From contig NZ_UYZY01000005.1 in NCBI RefSeq assembly GCF_900626075.1, forward strand, positions 186,001 through 250,000: 64,000 nt of DNA. The letters are read 5' to 3'. The notes below the pieces were generated by a model, which was not told where the DNA came from, did not search any database, and saw only the letters and a list, made by a program, of their open reading frames with translations. The stretch is from Clostridium transplantifaecale. Its GTDB lineage: Bacteria; Bacillota; Clostridia; Lachnospirales; Lachnospiraceae. Below are positions 25,553 to 33,815 of this stretch, piece by piece. Position 1 is the stretch's first letter. Every line of letters starts with the position of its first letter. Both the position numbers and the translations under genes were made by a program.

Positions 25553-26161
25553 ATGAAAAGAAAGATAGGAAAAAAGAGCTCTTTGGTAATTATACTCACC
25601 GTTGCTCTTACGGCTGCGCTTGCCGGTTGTGGGCGTAGCAGTGAGAGAGAAGTGACCACTACGGCTGCGACAGTGCCCACAAGCAGCATTACCCGGGATA
25701 GCAGCATTGATGAAAATAACGAAACAGACGCGCCGGAATATCCTGCCGGAGCAGATACATTAGAAATCCGTTTTGGTGATGATGGAGAACCATTTGTCAT
25801 GAACATGCTTGACAATCCGACGGCTGCCGCCATTGCAGGCTATGTGGGCACCGCCAGCTGGAGGCTCCCGATTTACCACTATGATGATTATGATGACTGG
25901 GAAGTGATGCAGTATTACGACATTCCCAGCCGGTATGAGATTCCTTCTGGTGCAGAGACTGTCACTTCAGAGAAAGCCGGTGAGGTATACTATTCCGAAC
26001 CCAACCGGATCATTCTTTTCTATCAGGACGCGGAAGTGACGGGAGAGTATACAAAAGTCGGTGATATTGAAGATTCCGAAGCATTCCGTTTGGCGGTGGA
26101 GAATAACCCGGTGCTGGAAGGCTGGGGAAATAAGATTGTTCACATAGACAGCATCAGATAA
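25553..26161 (+). CDS. Cyclophilin-like-fold lipoprotein
   Basis: A 202-residue lipoprotein: signal peptide with lipobox AALAGC, Thr/Ser/Asp linker to about residue 65, then a cyclophilin-like domain (LEIRFGDDGEPFVMNMLDN, WRLPIYHYDDYDDWE, NRIILFYQDAEVTGEY). It is strikingly similar to the secreted protein at 50922-51446 throughout the domain. Function unknown. It follows a LysR-type promoter and precedes an amino-acid ABC permease by 21 bp, the same gene order (cyclophilin-like gene, then permease) as the damaged locus at 15.1-16.1 kb. Confidence 0.85.
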   Translation: MKRKIGKKSSLVIILTVALTAALAGCGRSSEREVTTTAATVPTSSITRDSSIDENNETDAPEYPAGADTLEIRFGDDGEPFVMNMLDNPTAAAIAGYVGTASWRLPIYHYDDYDDWEVMQYYDIPSRYEIPSGAETVTSEKAGEVYYSEPNRIILFYQDAEVTGEYTKVGDIEDSEAFRLAVENNPVLEGWGNKIVHIDSIR

Positions 26162-26182
26162 GAAGAAAGTGAGTGAGGGCCG

Positions 26183-26992
26183 GTGGCTATGATAGATGGA
26201 AGATTGTTTCATATTTTAGCGGATTCCTTTAGTAAGATCCTGATACCGGGACTGACGATGACCATACCGCTGACCGCGATATCTTTTACACTGGCGCTTT
26301 TGATTGCCGTTGCCACGGCCCTGGTGCAGTTTGCCAATGTGTCCTTCTTTAAGCATATGGCCCGGTTTTATATCTGGGTCATCCGCGGGATTCCGCTTCT
26401 GGTTCAGTTGTATGTGGTATTTTACGGCCTGCCGAGGCTGGGGATTGTCATTTCCCCATTTCCGGCCGCAGTCATCGTATTTTCCATTAACGAGGGAGCG
26501 TATGCAGCGGAAATCATGCGCGCGGCACTGGAGTCGGTTCCGGCCGGACAGCTGGAAGCCGGTTACTGTGCCGGAATGTCTTATCTGCAGACGATGAGGC
26601 GGATTGTTCTGCCCCAGGCGCTTAGGACCGCGTTTCCCTCCCTGTCCAATTCCCTGATTGCCATGGTGAAGGACACTTCCCTGGCAGCCAATATCACGGT
26701 GACGGAAATGTTTATGGTGACGCAGCGGATTGTGGCCAGAACCTATGAGCCGCTGGCGCTTTATATCGAGATCGGGCTGATTTACCTGATGTTCTCCACG
26801 GTGCTGACAAAAGTGCAGCGGGTGGGTGAAAGTAAGCTGAGTCTTCAGGGAAAGCCAAAGACCCGGGCAGCAGCAACAAAAAAATCAGGTAGATCAATAG
26901 TTCCGGCCTTTTTTCAGAATGCCCGCATGCGGAAACCCTTATGCCCCATGGAGCATGTGCCGGAACAGCCATGTACCAGGATAAATAATTAG
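26183..26992 (+). CDS. Polar amino-acid ABC transporter permease
   Basis: A HisM/TcyB-type permease of about 269 residues with membrane helices near 15-40, 55-75, 85-105 and 190-212. The EAA loop EAGYCAGMSYLQTMRRIVLPQALR and SLAANITVTEMFM are intact. The start is GTG 26183 or ATG 26189, both with weak ribosome sites. The last ~40 residues after LSLQG are basic and unlike the family, perhaps replaced by rearrangement; its stop codon TAG is completed by the first G of a MITE. Likely partners are the ATPase at 16130 and the binding protein at 28194. Confidence 0.88.
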   Translation: MAMIDGRLFHILADSFSKILIPGLTMTIPLTAISFTLALLIAVATALVQFANVSFFKHMARFYIWVIRGIPLLVQLYVVFYGLPRLGIVISPFPAAVIVFSINEGAYAAEIMRAALESVPAGQLEAGYCAGMSYLQTMRRIVLPQALRTAFPSLSNSLIAMVKDTSLAANITVTEMFMVTQRIVARTYEPLALYIEIGLIYLMFSTVLTKVQRVGESKLSLQGKPKTRAAATKKSGRSIVPAFFQNARMRKPLCPMEHVPEQPCTRINN

Positions 26993-27144
26993 TAACAGTT
27001 CAGGACGGCGGGAAAAATAGTGCAAAAGCAGGTGTTAAGCTTGCTTATAAGACTGTTTTTGCACTATTTTTCACATCGGATGGACATCCGATGCTTCTTG
27101 ACCGGTTTTTTCGGTCAAGAAGATGAGCCGTCCTGAACAGTTAC
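26992..27144 (+). mobile_element. MITE, copy 2 (153 bp)
   Basis: GTAACAGTTCAGGACGGC at the left and its inverted partner ..TCCTGAACAGTTAC at the right; perfect 8-bp duplication AATAATTA (26984-26991, 27145-27152). Same internal hairpins as copy 1. It sits directly between the permease stop and the ribosome site of the next hydrolase gene, so its hairpins may alter read-through. Confidence 0.9.
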
Positions 27145-27169
27145 AATAATTAAAAGGAGGAGAACAAAA

Positions 27170-28117
27170 ATGTCTGAATATTATATTTTTAAATTAAGTG
27201 AGAACGTGTCCCGTACCCATGTACGTTATAAAAACCGGTATGGAATTGAGCTGGCCGGTGATTTGTATATGGCAAAAAATAGGGAGGAAGGGCGGAAATA
27301 CCCGGCGCTGGTAGTGGGAGCCCCTTACGGCGGAGTTAAGGAACAGGGGCCTGGCGTATATGCCAACGAGCTTGCCCAGAGAGGGTTTGTTGTTCTTACC
27401 TTTGATCCTTCTTTTAAGGGGGAGAGCGGCGGGGAACCCCGTCAGGTATCCTCACCGGAAATTTTCTCTGAAGATTTTTCGGCCGGTGTGGACTATTTAG
27501 GGACGCGTCCGTTTGTAAACCGGGAACAGATTGGCGCCATTGGCATCTGCGGCAGCGGTGGATTTGCATTATCCGCAGCACAGATGGATTCCCGAATCAA
27601 AGCGGTAGCGACTGCCAGTATGTACGATATCAGCGCCATGCGCGGAACAATGTCTCAGGAAGAACTGTCATACAGAATTGATGAGTTGAGCCGTAAACGC
27701 TTTCGTGATTTTGAAAAGGGGGAACCGGAGTATATCCCATCGTTCCCGGAGACACCGGCAGATGCCATACCAGAAGGTCTTGATTCGGTGGGAGCTGAAT
27801 TTTTCAGCTTTTACGGATTGAAACGGGGGCATCATCCCAACGCCCGCGCAGGACACACGACAACCAGTGATTTGTCCTTTTTAAACTATCAGTTGTTAAA
27901 TCATATTGATACCATTTCTCCCCGCCCAATCCTCTTTATTATGGGGGAAAATGCACATTCTCGTTTTTTTAGTGAAAACGCATATGCTGCCGCAGCCGAA
28001 CCGAAGGAGCTTTGTATCGTTCCGAATGCAATTCATATCGATCTCTATGATGACATAGAGAAAATTCCATTTAGCAAGATGGAGGATTTTTTTATGACGG
28101 CTTTTAAGTCTGAATAA
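27170..28117 (+). CDS. Alpha/beta hydrolase (dienelactone-hydrolase-like)
   Basis: A 315-residue cytoplasmic alpha/beta hydrolase of the YcjY/Atu1826-like type. PALVVGAPYGGVKEQ is the oxyanion region, GAIGICGSGGFALS the nucleophile elbow (Ser near residue 129), ILFIMGENAHSRF the acid region and VPNAIHIDLYDD the His. Strong AAAAGGAGGAG ribosome site. No signal peptide. Substrate unknown; such enzymes act on esters or lactones. It was probably co-transcribed with the permease before the MITE inserted between them. Confidence 0.88.
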   Translation: MSEYYIFKLSENVSRTHVRYKNRYGIELAGDLYMAKNREEGRKYPALVVGAPYGGVKEQGPGVYANELAQRGFVVLTFDPSFKGESGGEPRQVSSPEIFSEDFSAGVDYLGTRPFVNREQIGAIGICGSGGFALSAAQMDSRIKAVATASMYDISAMRGTMSQEELSYRIDELSRKRFRDFEKGEPEYIPSFPETPADAIPEGLDSVGAEFFSFYGLKRGHHPNARAGHTTTSDLSFLNYQLLNHIDTISPRPILFIMGENAHSRFFSENAYAAAAEPKELCIVPNAIHIDLYDDIEKIPFSKMEDFFMTAFKSE

Positions 28118-28193
28118 AACGGGGCAATGTCCCAGCCTATAAAAGATGCAATAACTAGAATATAAATAACAGGAAAGAAAAATGAGGTAAACC

Positions 28194-29096
28194 ATGAAGA
28201 AAACTAGATTAACTACACTGCTGCTTGCGGTTTCAGCAATTGGAGTACTCGGAATGACAGGATGCTCCGGAAATAATCAGCAGGCGCCGGCGCAGGGAAG
28301 TACGGCAGCCCAGACACAGGAAGGAACCCAGACACAGGGAGAGACTGAGGCACAGGAGGAGACTGGGGAAGAGCCGGATGATCTCTTGTCAGCGATCCAG
28401 GATAAGGGAGAGATTGTAATCGCTATGGAGGGGACCTGGGCGCCCTGGACCTATCATGATGAGGATGATAACCTGGTCGGTTATGATGTAGAGGTTGGAC
28501 AGTTAATCGCAGATAAACTGGGCGTGGACGCAACCTTTGTGGAAGGGGAGTGGGACGGCCTGCTTGCCGGTCTGGATGCAGGCCGCTATGATATGATGGT
28601 CAATGGTGTTGAAATTACGGATGAGCGTGCGGAAAAATATGATTTCACAGACCCATACGCCTATATCCGAACCGCGATTATTGTAAATGGAGATAACAAT
28701 GAGATCCAGTCCTATGATGACCTGGACGGGAAGAACACAGCCAATACCATTTCCAGTACCTATGCGGAGCTTGCGGAACGCTTTGGCGCCCAGGTGACCG
28801 GGGTGGATGATTTGAACCAGACATTTGAGCTGTTGTTAAGCGGACGTATTGACGCTACACTGAATGCCGAAGTAACCTATTACGACTATATGAAGGCGCA
28901 TCCGGAAGCAAACATAAAGATTGCCGCCTTGACAGAGGAAGCGTCCCATGTCGCAATTCCGCTGAGAAAAGGCGGGGAATCAGACCGTCTGCAGGAAGCA
29001 ATCAATGAGGCTCTTGCTGAACTGGACGAATCAGGGGAGCTGTCTGAACTTTCCATGAAATACTTTGGAAGTGATATTTCTCAGATTTCAGAATAA
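28194..29096 (+). CDS. Amino-acid ABC transporter substrate-binding lipoprotein
   Basis: A 300-residue type 3 solute-binding protein. Lipobox GMTGC, a Gln/Thr-rich linker, then GEIVIAMEGTWAPWTYHDED, LVGYDVEVGQLIADKLG, the ligand-contact region GRYDMMVNGVEITDERAEKYDFTDPY, and SGRIDATLNAEVTYYDY. The Asp/Arg pattern around TDERAEKYDF fits cystine- or glutamine-type binders. It should deliver its ligand to the permease at 26183. An imperfect GC-rich hairpin (29111-29132) and a MITE follow. Confidence 0.92.
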   Translation: MKKTRLTTLLLAVSAIGVLGMTGCSGNNQQAPAQGSTAAQTQEGTQTQGETEAQEETGEEPDDLLSAIQDKGEIVIAMEGTWAPWTYHDEDDNLVGYDVEVGQLIADKLGVDATFVEGEWDGLLAGLDAGRYDMMVNGVEITDERAEKYDFTDPYAYIRTAIIVNGDNNEIQSYDDLDGKNTANTISSTYAELAERFGAQVTGVDDLNQTFELLLSGRIDATLNAEVTYYDYMKAHPEANIKIAALTEEASHVAIPLRKGGESDRLQEAINEALAELDESGELSELSMKYFGSDISQISE

Positions 29097-29160
29097 ACAC
29101 GGACATAGGTGGGCCCGCGGCTATGCCGTGGGCTCAATTACTACAAACCATTCATTTGGA

Positions 29161-29313
29161 GTAACAGTTCAGAACGGCGGGAAAAATAGTGCAAAAGCAG
29201 GCGTTAAGCTCGCTTATAAAACTGTTTTTGCACTATTTTTCACATCGGATGGACATCCGATGCTTCTTGACCGGCTTTTTCGGTCAAGAAGATGAGCCGT
29301 TCTGAACAGTTAC
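29161..29313 (+). mobile_element. MITE, copy 3 (153 bp)
   Basis: Same element and orientation as copy 2, with ends GTAACAGTTCAGAACGGC and its complement. Flanks are CATTTGGA (29153-29160) and CATTTAGA (29314-29321), an 8-bp duplication with one substitution, suggesting an older insertion. An ORF of 76 codons across it is an artefact, since copy 4 reads the same peptide on the other strand. Confidence 0.88.
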
Positions 29314-29345
29314 CATTTAGAAAAGCAAAGGAGACAGATATCCAT

Positions 29346-30404
29346 ATGCGTCACGGAATAAAAAAGAGAACAAAAATCCTGTTGATTACGCTTGCGGTTA
29401 TCGTGGCAGGGGGAGCCTATGTTTTATTCCGGATTAAAGCCGGACTTAATTCGGCTATCCAGGTAAAGAAACTGGAAGATGGACTTTATTACATGGAGTA
29501 TAACGGAGACTATGGGTTTGACCGGTTTCTGGAGCAGGGTGGAGCCTCCTCTGATCTGGAGGTGGCCCAGTTCGTCGGAAAGGATTTATTGAAGGGCCTG
29601 GTCATTCCCGGATTTAAGACGGGGAAATTTGGCTGCAGCACCCTGACTGCCAGAAATGCAGAGGGCGGAGTGGTATATGGCAGGAACTTTGACTGGATGG
29701 AGTGTACGGCAATGATTGTCAAATCAAAACCGGCTGTCGGATATGCGTCCATCTCCACAGTAGACTTGGATTTTTTGGATATCGGGACGGAGTATGATCC
29801 GGACAAAACGCTTTCCAAGATAGTATCGGCAGCGTCTCTCTATGCCCCGCTTGATGGAATCAATGAGAAAGGTCTCTGTGTGGCCGTGCTCATGATTGAT
29901 GATCCGGATGTTACCGGGCAGGATACGGGAAAACCGGGTATTACGACAACAACGGCGGTGCGCCTTCTTCTTGATCAGGCGGCTGATGTGGAGGAAGCGA
30001 TAGAACTGCTGGGACAGTATGACATGCATGCTTCCGCCGGAATGATGCTTCATCTGGCGCTGACAGACCGAACCGGTCGCTCTGTGGCAGTGGAATATGT
30101 GAACAACGAAATGTCGGTGATAGAAACGCCAGTATTAACTAATTTCTATCTGACACCGGGAGATAAATTCGGAATCGGGACAGAGCAGTCCCATACAAGG
30201 TATGAAATCCTGATGAACCGCTTGTCAGAGCAGCCGGTCATGGATTTAGAGGATATGAAGGATGCCATGTCCAGTGTGAGTAAAAATAATTTTGGCGAAT
30301 TTCTGTCAACAGAATGGACGATTGTTTACGATCAGGACAAAGGAGAAATACGATACTATCACAGGGAAAATTATAATGACTACATGACGTTTTCCCTTCA
30401 ATAA
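29346..30404 (+). CDS. Linear amide C-N hydrolase / C45-type acyltransferase, membrane-anchored (copy 2)
   Basis: About 352 residues. Start ATG 29346 (AAAGGAG upstream) gives KKRTK then a single membrane helix ILLITLAVIVAGGAYVLF as anchor; an ATG at 29292 lies inside the MITE. The catalytic domain parallels the lipoprotein at 19695: KFGCSTLTARN (Cys), VVYGRNFDWMECTAM, LYAPLDGINEKGLC, VAVEYVNNEMSV, SVSKNNFGEF. The two are about 60% alike by eye, so they arose by duplication, but use different membrane anchors. Substrate unknown; family enzymes act on bile-salt-like or fatty-acid amides. It precedes a LysE-type exporter gene. Confidence 0.85.
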   Translation: MRHGIKKRTKILLITLAVIVAGGAYVLFRIKAGLNSAIQVKKLEDGLYYMEYNGDYGFDRFLEQGGASSDLEVAQFVGKDLLKGLVIPGFKTGKFGCSTLTARNAEGGVVYGRNFDWMECTAMIVKSKPAVGYASISTVDLDFLDIGTEYDPDKTLSKIVSAASLYAPLDGINEKGLCVAVLMIDDPDVTGQDTGKPGITTTTAVRLLLDQAADVEEAIELLGQYDMHASAGMMLHLALTDRTGRSVAVEYVNNEMSVIETPVLTNFYLTPGDKFGIGTEQSHTRYEILMNRLSEQPVMDLEDMKDAMSSVSKNNFGEFLSTEWTIVYDQDKGEIRYYHRENYNDYMTFSLQ

Positions 30405-30415
30405 GAGTGCAGGTG

Positions 30416-30474
30416 TTATGTTAGAGAACCATTTAGTGAAAGGACAGGGCTTATGTTAGAGAACTATTTAATGA
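30416..30474 (+). repeat. 35-bp tandem duplication at the start of the LysE-type gene
   Basis: TTATGTTAGAGAACCATTTA (from 30416) recurs at 30451 as TTATGTTAGAGAACTATTTA. The first copy opens a 13-codon frame (ATG 30418 to TAG 30459) that overlaps the true start at 30453, so it could act as a decoy or coupling leader. Confidence 0.7.
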
Positions 30475-31106
30475 GAGGTTTCATCATTGGGATTGTATTT
30501 GGTGTTCCCGCCGGTGCAGTGGGGATCCTATCAATCCAGCGGGTCCTGTCCCGGGGCGCGGCGGCAGGTTTTGTGACCGGACTCGGTTCTTCTGTGGCGG
30601 ATGTGTTCTATGCCTGTGTCGGGGTATTTGGGATTACGGTTATCTCGGATTTTTTGTTAAGGCACCAGCACCTCATCTGTATGGTTGGATGCCTGGCGGT
30701 CATCCTGTTAGGAATTCAGTGTTTTAAGAAAAAGAAGATAGAGAAGCCGGCTGATTTTTTCCAAAAGGTGCAGGATGAAGCAAAACGTCCGGGGGGATTT
30801 CGGTATCTTGTTTCCTGTTTCCTGTCCTCGTTCGTCATTGCGATCACCAATCCGGCAGCGATTCTTTCCTTTATGGTGGTATTTTCCATGTTCCGGATTG
30901 GAGGGACAGAGACGGTGGGAGAGGATATCCAGCTGGTTCTGGGTATTTTCTGCGGAACCTGCTTCTGGTGGCTGCTGATTGCAGTGGTGGTGAGTTGTAT
31001 CAGGAAACGGGTGACAGATAATTTTTATTTGAAGCTGAACCGGATATTTGGGATTTTAATGGTTCTGTTTGGCGCAGGGATTGGAGTACGTGCCCTGTTG
31101 ATCTGA
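30453..31106 (+). CDS. LysE/RhtB-family amino-acid exporter
   Basis: A 217-residue membrane protein with about six helices. FGVPAGAVGILSIQR resembles the P-G/P motif in helix 1 of LysE/RhtB exporters, and ITNPAAILSFMVVF is the characteristic N-P motif in helix 4. It would export amino acids or related small metabolites. AAAGGA upstream belongs partly to the duplicated segment. It follows the amide hydrolase by 48 bp; export of an amino-acid product released by that enzyme is possible but speculative. Confidence 0.85.
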   Translation: MLENYLMRGFIIGIVFGVPAGAVGILSIQRVLSRGAAAGFVTGLGSSVADVFYACVGVFGITVISDFLLRHQHLICMVGCLAVILLGIQCFKKKKIEKPADFFQKVQDEAKRPGGFRYLVSCFLSSFVIAITNPAAILSFMVVFSMFRIGGTETVGEDIQLVLGIFCGTCFWWLLIAVVVSCIRKRVTDNFYLKLNRIFGILMVLFGAGIGVRALLI

Positions 31107-31197
31107 TGGGATAATTGGAGGGAGCGTTGATGGAATTTGTCAAAGCGTGTGTCAGGTCAGGATATTTTATAGGATAACACTTTTTTGAACTGCTCGT

Positions 31198-31250
31198 TTA
31201 GAAAAAGTTTATATTTATGAGAGAAATTTGTTAACTTTAACCTTTATAAT
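31198..31250 (+). promoter_or_regulatory. OmpR-type direct-repeat promoter, site C (kinase/regulator operon)
   Basis: TTA at 31198, 31209 and 31231 (third half-site at 31220 degenerate), TATAAT at 31245, again 14 bp after the last TTA. It drives the histidine kinase/response regulator genes and implies autoregulation. Confidence 0.72.
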
Positions 31251-31262
31251 AGTCTGACCGAG

Positions 31263-31395
31263 ATTGCAGAGTATTTAAAGTCCTGTACATAAGGAAGGTC
31301 CCTGTTTTAATATAATCCCCCATTTTTATAATATACCGGATACCATACAAATCCAATTGGGCCAAGGATGTACAGGACTTTAAATACCCTGCAAT
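31263..31395. repeat. 28-bp inverted repeat in the kinase 5' leader
   Basis: Bases 31263-31290 and 31368-31395 are inverted repeats matching at 27 of 28 positions (core TATTTAAAGTCCTGTACAT), around a 77-bp AT-rich centre. They lie just downstream of the predicted start at about 31257, so the mRNA would begin with a long stem. It could be a miniature element lacking clear target duplications, or a folded leader controlling the operon. Confidence 0.75.
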
Positions 31396-31492
31396 TCCCG
31401 CTATCGAAATGCGGCTTACTTTAACCTGGTCAGGAAGCCCTGGCCTCGTTATCCTTCACTTAAAATTCAAGATGTATCGGGAGAAAAGGGAA

Positions 31493-32989
31493 ATGACAAT
31501 CAAGCAGAAAATAAAATTATCAAATGTGATGATGGCGTTGATACCAATCTTGCTGACGGCGGTTATCGTTGTTATCTGCATTAACACCTCACTGGGCAGT
31601 TACTGGTATACTTTAGAGACCATGTATCAGGATGAAAACGGAATTCAATCGGCCCAGAGCCTGATTTATACCTATCAGCAGGAGCTGTGGGAAAATAACT
31701 GGGGGCAGGGGGAGCACACAGAGCTTTCAGAGGGGATAAAAAAGAATGAGGAAATGTGCCATCTGGAAGAGAAGCTGTCCAGGATGGGGTATCATTTCCT
31801 GATCCGAAAGGATGGGACCGAGATTTATTCCAACATATCGGAGGAGGAGATGGAGACGGCAGAGTCGGTTGCGGGTACCGCCATCGAATCCGCGAAAACC
31901 CTGACGGCCAGCTACCATGACGTATCGGTGATCAAGCATACCTTTTTCCATGGGGAAAAGGCTTTTTCCATTATTGCAGTTCACAGCGGTGAGACGGACC
32001 AGGGGGTTATCTCCTATCTGCAGAATTACATTTTGAAATATATCCTGGGATTTGTTTTTGCATTCCTGGTACTGACCATCTTGGTGAATATTATTTTATC
32101 CTACTGGATTTCAAAGAGTGTCCTGGTTCCGTTAAAGAAGCTGGGGCGCGGTACAAATGAAATCAAGGAGGGGAATTTAGATACGGTCATTGATTACACA
32201 AAGCAGGATGAGTTTGGCGAGGTGTGCCGGGACTTTGATGATATGAGAGCCTATCTGAAGGAGTCGGTGGAGCAGCGTTTAAAGGATGAACAGCGTAAAA
32301 AAGACCTGATTATCGGAATCTCCCATGACCTGCGGACACCGCTTACTTCCATCAGCGGATATTTGGACGGGCTGATGGAGGGGATTGCTAATACACCGGA
32401 AAAAAGGCAGCGGTATCTGGCTGCCATTAAGACGCGCACCAGGGACTTGTCCCGTCTGGTTGACAGTCTCTCCGAATATAACCGTCTGGACAGCCAGAAT
32501 TTCCACTATCATCTGGAGCCCGGGGATTTAAAGAGTTTTATCGGCCAGTATCTGATCTCTTATGAGGAGGAGGCCAGACAGAACCATGTGGAGTTCCAGT
32601 TGATTGGAGACTCTCTTTCTTATCCCGTTCTTTTGGATAAAGATGAGATGAAGCGGGTTCTGGATAACCTGTTCACCAATACAATCCGATACCGCGGGCA
32701 GCCCCGCAGCAAGGTGATTATTTCCTTAAAGCGGATTGAGCACAGCACCGTGGTGGAATTTGTTTTTTCAGATGACGGACCGGGTGTACCGGAAGAGAGC
32801 CTGGACCGCATTTTTGAGAGCTTCTACAGGGTAGACGGGGCGAGGAGCAATACAGGCGAGGGAAGCGGAATCGGCCTGGCCGTTGTAAAGGAAATTATTG
32901 CGGGGCACAAAGGCATTGTCCATGCGGAGAACCATGGGGGCCTGGCGATTATCATACATCTGCCTTCACATTCCGCCGAACGAAGGTGA
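31493..32989 (+). CDS. Sensor histidine kinase
   Basis: About 498 residues. Membrane helix 1 near 10-32, an extracellular sensor of about 150 residues, helix 2 near 180-205, HAMP linker, then HisKA with phospho-acceptor His in IGISHDLRTPLTSISGY (about residue 276). The ATPase domain has N-box NLFTNTIRYRG, G1 SDDGPGVPE and G2 GSGIGLAVV. The start at 31493 is preceded by GGGAGAAAAGGG; ATG 31472 is an alternative. It phosphorylates the response regulator encoded 30 bp downstream. The small extracellular sensor suggests an envelope or peptide signal. Its promoter contains the candidate binding site of its own regulator. Confidence 0.93.
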   Translation: MTIKQKIKLSNVMMALIPILLTAVIVVICINTSLGSYWYTLETMYQDENGIQSAQSLIYTYQQELWENNWGQGEHTELSEGIKKNEEMCHLEEKLSRMGYHFLIRKDGTEIYSNISEEEMETAESVAGTAIESAKTLTASYHDVSVIKHTFFHGEKAFSIIAVHSGETDQGVISYLQNYILKYILGFVFAFLVLTILVNIILSYWISKSVLVPLKKLGRGTNEIKEGNLDTVIDYTKQDEFGEVCRDFDDMRAYLKESVEQRLKDEQRKKDLIIGISHDLRTPLTSISGYLDGLMEGIANTPEKRQRYLAAIKTRTRDLSRLVDSLSEYNRLDSQNFHYHLEPGDLKSFIGQYLISYEEEARQNHVEFQLIGDSLSYPVLLDKDEMKRVLDNLFTNTIRYRGQPRSKVIISLKRIEHSTVVEFVFSDDGPGVPEESLDRIFESFYRVDGARSNTGEGSGIGLAVVKEIIAGHKGIVHAENHGGLAIIIHLPSHSAERR

Positions 32990-33019
32990 GGGGGACTTAC
33001 CCAACAGAGGAGAGTTAAA

Positions 33020-33715
33020 ATGAGTAAAGTATTAATTGTTGAAGATGACGAACTGATTGCAGAGCTGGAGAGGGATTATCTGGAGGCCGGCGGTTTTGAG
33101 GTGGAAATTGTATTAGATGGAACCGAGGGGCTGAACCGGGCGCTGGCCGGGGGCTGGGATGCATTAATCCTGGATGTGATGCTGCCTGGCAGGAATGGAT
33201 TTGATGTATGCCGCGAGGTGCGGAAAGAACTGGACCTTCCGGTCCTGATGGTTACAGCCAAAAAAGAAGATGTGGATAAAATCAGAGGGCTGGGGCTGGG
33301 CGCCGATGATTATCTGGTGAAACCCTTCAGCCCTGCGGAGCTGGTAGCCAGGGTAAAATCCCATATTCAGATCCATGAACGGTTATTGGAACATCGGGAA
33401 CAGCAGCAGGATTTGGGAATACAGGTAAAAAATCTTCTGATTCTTCCCAAGGCAAGGCGGGTTTATTTAAACGGTGATGAAATGAACCTGGCGAATAAGG
33501 AATTTGAGCTGCTTCTGTTCCTGGCGCAGAATCCGAATATTGTATTCTCTAAAGATACGCTGTTTGACCGGATCTGGGGAATGGACGCAGTGGGGAATAC
33601 CGCGACCGTGACGGTACATGTCAACCGTCTGAGAGAAAAGCTGGAGAAGGACGAGGTCTCGCCACAGTACATAGAGACGGTTTGGGGTGCAGGATACCGG
33701 TTTAAGGTAGGGTAA
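33020..33715 (+). CDS. OmpR-family response regulator
   Basis: A 231-residue regulator. The receiver domain has acidic pocket EDDE, phospho-acceptor Asp in ALILDVMLPG (about residue 52), Thr in MVTAKK and Lys in LVKPFSPAEL. The C-terminal winged helix has the recognition helix TATVTVHVNRLREKLE. AGAGGAGAG precedes the ATG. Partner of the kinase upstream. The recognition helix is nearly identical to that of the orphan regulator at 60700, so both should bind the same DNA, most simply the TTA repeats with 11-bp spacing found ten times in this window. Confidence 0.95.
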   Translation: MSKVLIVEDDELIAELERDYLEAGGFEVEIVLDGTEGLNRALAGGWDALILDVMLPGRNGFDVCREVRKELDLPVLMVTAKKEDVDKIRGLGLGADDYLVKPFSPAELVARVKSHIQIHERLLEHREQQQDLGIQVKNLLILPKARRVYLNGDEMNLANKEFELLLFLAQNPNIVFSKDTLFDRIWGMDAVGNTATVTVHVNRLREKLEKDEVSPQYIETVWGAGYRFKVG

Positions 33716-33815
33716 CAGTGCCCGTTCCATGTGAAGTAGACGGAGCGTATGAAGGAGATTAAGGCGTATTTTGGCAAATAGGGAATAGAGCGTGTCCAAG
33801 GGGAGGAAAAGTGGA

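Noticed and set aside
29065..29295. 76-codon frame, and a matching 70-codon frame on the minus strand at 40990-41202
   Set aside because: Both lie within the MITE and encode the same peptide only because the element is repeated in opposite orientation; no ribosome site or start.
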